Source of the DNA: an uncultured Mediterraneibacter sp. | Lineage (GTDB): Bacteria; Bacillota; Clostridia; Lachnospirales; Lachnospiraceae | Direction of reading: 5' to 3' | Length of the DNA: 64,000 nucleotides | Assembly: GCA_944384505.1 (NCBI GenBank) | Contig: CALWTQ010000004.1 | Coordinates: forward strand, 1-64,000 | Part shown: positions 62,304-64,000 of the stretch, piece by piece | How the letters are laid out: every line of letters starts with the position of its first letter | Position numbering within the stretch: the stretch's first letter is position 1 | Position numbers and translations under genes: made by a program | Notes under the pieces: generated by a model | Told to the model about the DNA's origin: nothing | What the model saw: the letters and a program-made list of their open reading frames with translations, nothing else | The model's database searches: none

Positions 62304-63122
62304 ATGGAACAGCTGTATGTATTAGGTACGGGAAACGCGACAGCATCGCAGTCTTACAATACGTGTTTTGCAATCAGAAATGAGAATGAACTATTCCTCA
62401 CGGACAGTGGAGGAGGAAACGGAATATTGAAACGGCTGTCAGATATGGGAATTGATATTAAACGTGTGCAGCATGTATTTATCAGCCATCGGCATATGGA
62501 TCATTGTCTGGGAATTCTGTGGCTTATCCGTGTGAATGCAGTGAAGATGGAAAAGGGGAAGTATGATGGCAGCCTGAATATCTACGGGCCGGCGGAAGTC
62601 CTCGAGATGCTGGACAGATTCTGTCATGAGATGCTCAGAGAGAAATTCTATAGGATGATAGGGAAATATATCTTTTTTATACCTGTGCAGCCAGGCGAAA
62701 AAAGAAAGATTTATTCCTGGGAGATTGAATTTTTTGACATTGACTCGAAAAAGACACTCCAATACGGATATAAAATGAAATTAAAAAATGGGAAAATACT
62801 GGTATTTACCGGAGATGAGCCATTAAGCGGAAGAACGAAAGAAAATGGAAAAGACGCTGACTGGCTGCTTCGGGAAGTATTGTGCTGCTATGAGGATGAA
62901 AAAATATTTCATGCTTATGGGAAAAAGCATGCAACTATGAAAGAGGCTTGTGAAGAGTCCGTAAAAATGAAAGTAAAAAATGTAGTCCTCTGGCATCTGG
63001 AAGACAAAACGGACAAATCTGTACGGAAGAGCAAATATCTCTCAGAGAGCAGAATCTGGCTGGGAGCAAATGCCGGACCGAATGTTTATGTCCCGGACGA
63101 CGGAGATATTATTGATTTATAG
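62304..63122 (+). CDS. RNase Z-like metallo-beta-lactamase-fold protein
   Basis: A 272-residue predicted metal hydrolase. The N-terminus LYVLGTGNATASQSYNTC and metal motif SHRHMDHCLG (HxHxDH) resemble the RNase Z/arylsulfatase-like branch; FTGDEP supplies the bridging Asp and LWHLED a further His. A flexible arm of tRNase Z was not recognised, so a tRNA role is not claimed. AAAGGAAAATG gives a modest ribosome site. Confidence 0.85.
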   Translation: MEQLYVLGTGNATASQSYNTCFAIRNENELFLTDSGGGNGILKRLSDMGIDIKRVQHVFISHRHMDHCLGILWLIRVNAVKMEKGKYDGSLNIYGPAEVLEMLDRFCHEMLREKFYRMIGKYIFFIPVQPGEKRKIYSWEIEFFDIDSKKTLQYGYKMKLKNGKILVFTGDEPLSGRTKENGKDADWLLREVLCCYEDEKIFHAYGKKHATMKEACEESVKMKVKNVVLWHLEDKTDKSVRKSKYLSESRIWLGANAGPNVYVPDDGDIIDL

Positions 63123-63155
63123 ATTGCGGACAGGGGTGCAACAGCACCAGCAGTG

Positions 63156-63228
63156 CTGCAGAGCGTTTTAAGAGTTGAAACAGCCGATGCGTTTCTAATG
63201 TTATAAAACGCTCTGCAGTATTTTTTCG
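63156..63228. terminator. Bidirectional terminator sharing codons with citX
   Basis: CTGCAGAGCGTTTTA at 63156-63170 pairs perfectly (15 bp) with TAAAACGCTCTGCAG at 63204-63218, followed by TATTTTTT. The right arm is the last five codons of citX on the other strand. Confidence 0.85.
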
Positions 63229-63704
63229 ATTTCATTCTGGAGTTCTTCAACGGAATGTGTGCGCGAACGGGCACATTCATATGCATCTCTGCCGCAGATT
63301 ATGCACTTTCTGCGGATGCTCCTTGAAAGCTTTCTTCCTGTTTCATCAAGAATATCAATATCATACAGACGGCCCAGCGGCGGCGTTTCTTCGATGAACA
63401 CCGCTATTTCTTTCAGTCTCTCTGCGGGGCATTCAGCTGCCATGATCAGTTCGTCTCCGGTGTCCCCATGGAATTCTGCGCAGTCCAATATATGGACTTG
63501 TTCTGTGCCAAGACGGGCATTCAGCTCATACTTTCCGGCGTCAAAGGCTTTTCGCACTGCCGGATTTGTTTTTACCGGTCCGGGGATATTCATACAGAAA
63601 GAGATAACCGGACAATGATACTTTTTGATATAGTCTGCCTGAATATATGCGCGGCGCTCGCGGCAGGATAAGATATCTTTCAGTTGAATTTTATTTCCTT
63701 CCAT
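63201..63704 (-). CDS. citX: Citrate lyase apo-ACP phosphoribosyl-dephospho-CoA transferase
   Basis: A 167-residue enzyme that attaches the prosthetic group to the citrate lyase acyl-carrier subunit. CitX segments: SFCMNIPGPVKTN, GRLYDIDILDETGRKLSR and RKCIICGRDAYECARSRTHS. The start at 63704 follows AAGGAGG. The citrate lyase subunits are not in the window. The gene upstream (partial) encodes a transporter, consistent with a citrate-use cluster continuing beyond 64000. Confidence 0.92.
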   Translation of the reverse strand: MEGNKIQLKDILSCRERRAYIQADYIKKYHCPVISFCMNIPGPVKTNPAVRKAFDAGKYELNARLGTEQVHILDCAEFHGDTGDELIMAAECPAERLKEIAVFIEETPPLGRLYDIDILDETGRKLSRSIRRKCIICGRDAYECARSRTHSVEELQNEIEKILQSVL

Positions 63705-63749
63705 TTGTCTTTGCCTCCTTTTTACGGACAGCCGGCATTTCTTACGGGC

Positions 63750-63780
63750 TCCGGGACCGGCAGTAAAAACCGGCCCCGGA
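63750..63780 (-). other. GC-rich stem-loop between transporter and citX
   Basis: TCCGGGGCCGG and CCGGTCCCGGA on the minus strand form an 11-bp stem with one G-U pair around TTTTTACTG. No T-run follows, so it is more likely an mRNA processing or stability element than a terminator. Confidence 0.5.
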
Positions 63781-63811
63781 TGAGCTGCCTGTGCTGCTGT
63801 GATGCCTTCAG

Positions 63812-64000
63812 TTACAGGATGAATGAAAGCACAAAATTGAATACTGTTGCTGAGATTACACTGACCGGGACTGCGCGGAACAGGAGCTTTGGAAACATCT
63901 CGCTGCGGTCTTCTTCTGTTGAGCAAGAGCCCATAACCAGACTTCCGCCGGATGAAAACGGAGAGATGGCGGAGCTCTGAGCGCCGATCACAATACATGC
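63812..64000 (-). CDS. C-terminus of an ion or carboxylate transporter (partial)
   Basis: The last 62 residues of a membrane protein that continues past the window end. It reads GAQSSAISPFSSGGSLVMG, then a charged loop (STEEDRSEMFPKLL) and a final hydrophobic helix ending FVLSFIL. The small-residue loop followed by a last helix is typical of dicarboxylate/citrate or ion-transporter superfamily carriers. Placement before citX favours citrate or a related acid (inference). Confidence 0.65.
   Translation of the reverse strand, partial: ACIVIGAQSSAISPFSSGGSLVMGSCSTEEDRSEMFPKLLFRAVPVSVISATVFNFVLSFIL

Overview
The window looks like a chromosomal segment of a Gram-positive, anaerobic gut-type Clostridia, most likely Lachnospiraceae (inference). 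The grounds are strong AGGAGG-type ribosome sites before most genes, a MurE with the DNPR motif of meso-diaminopimelate wall chemistry, paired YesM/YesN-type two-component systems beside CUT1 sugar ABC transporters that lack their own ATPase, a PASTA kinase/phosphatase pair inside a murE-priA-def-fmt-rsmB-rlmN-prpC-prkC-rsgA-rpe-thiN cluster, and surface proteins ending in a TGD motif, membrane helix and basic tail. No rRNA, tRNA, CRISPR array, prophage or intact insertion sequence was seen.

Layout. (1) 1-676 is non-coding and holds palindromic repeat modules. (2) 701-12002 is a sugar-use locus: sensor kinase, AraC-type response regulator, binding lipoprotein, two permeases, a ChbG/YdjC-type deacetylase, a metallo-beta-lactamase-fold hydrolase, a GH65 phosphorylase-type enzyme and an esterase. 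(3) 12008-16128 holds an RluA-type pseudouridine synthase, an XpaC/TelA pair and an MNT/HEPN pair. (4) 16348-24651 is a second sugar locus (binding protein, two permeases, kinase, regulator, GH20 hexosaminidase), followed by the orphan C-terminal tail of a lost surface protein. (5) 25193-38882 is a dense housekeeping run for wall synthesis, replication restart, formyl-methionine processing, rRNA modification, Ser/Thr signalling and thiamine diphosphate. (6) 38915-52995 mixes a leucine-rich repeat surface protein, ychF, lgt, small unknown proteins, a PTS-type membrane protein, a small alarmone synthetase, a metal P-type ATPase, mnmM, hflX, a nitroreductase and an SDR. (7) 53382-57859 has an alarmone-hydrolase-like HD protein, an XRE regulator and a cohesin-bearing plus dockerin-bearing surface pair. 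(8) 57908-60776 is an AraC regulator divergent from kduI-kduD (unsaturated uronate use). (9) 60883-64000 has an Rpn-family nuclease, a 55-residue small protein, an RNase Z-like hydrolase, citX and the end of a transporter.

The least explained structure is a family of long imperfect palindromes in gene-free DNA. Two full modules joined by a GC-rich hairpin lie at 43513-44272. The same composite, inverted and truncated, lies at 64-584. An internally deleted 126-bp version lies at 53094-53219 and a terminal fragment at 25004-25060. The modules share their ends and an apex containing GCGAAGC or GCGTAGC, and parts of the arms differ between copies while still pairing. No open reading frame explains them, so they look like non-autonomous mobile palindromes or structured RNA/DNA elements.

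Regulation visible in the sequence includes a 16-bp motif shared by the regions upstream of the first kinase and its binding-protein gene, stem-loops between binding-protein and permease genes in both ABC loci, a consensus promoter with an inverted repeat across its -35 box before the cohesin gene, and a structured leader before an 87-residue unknown protein.
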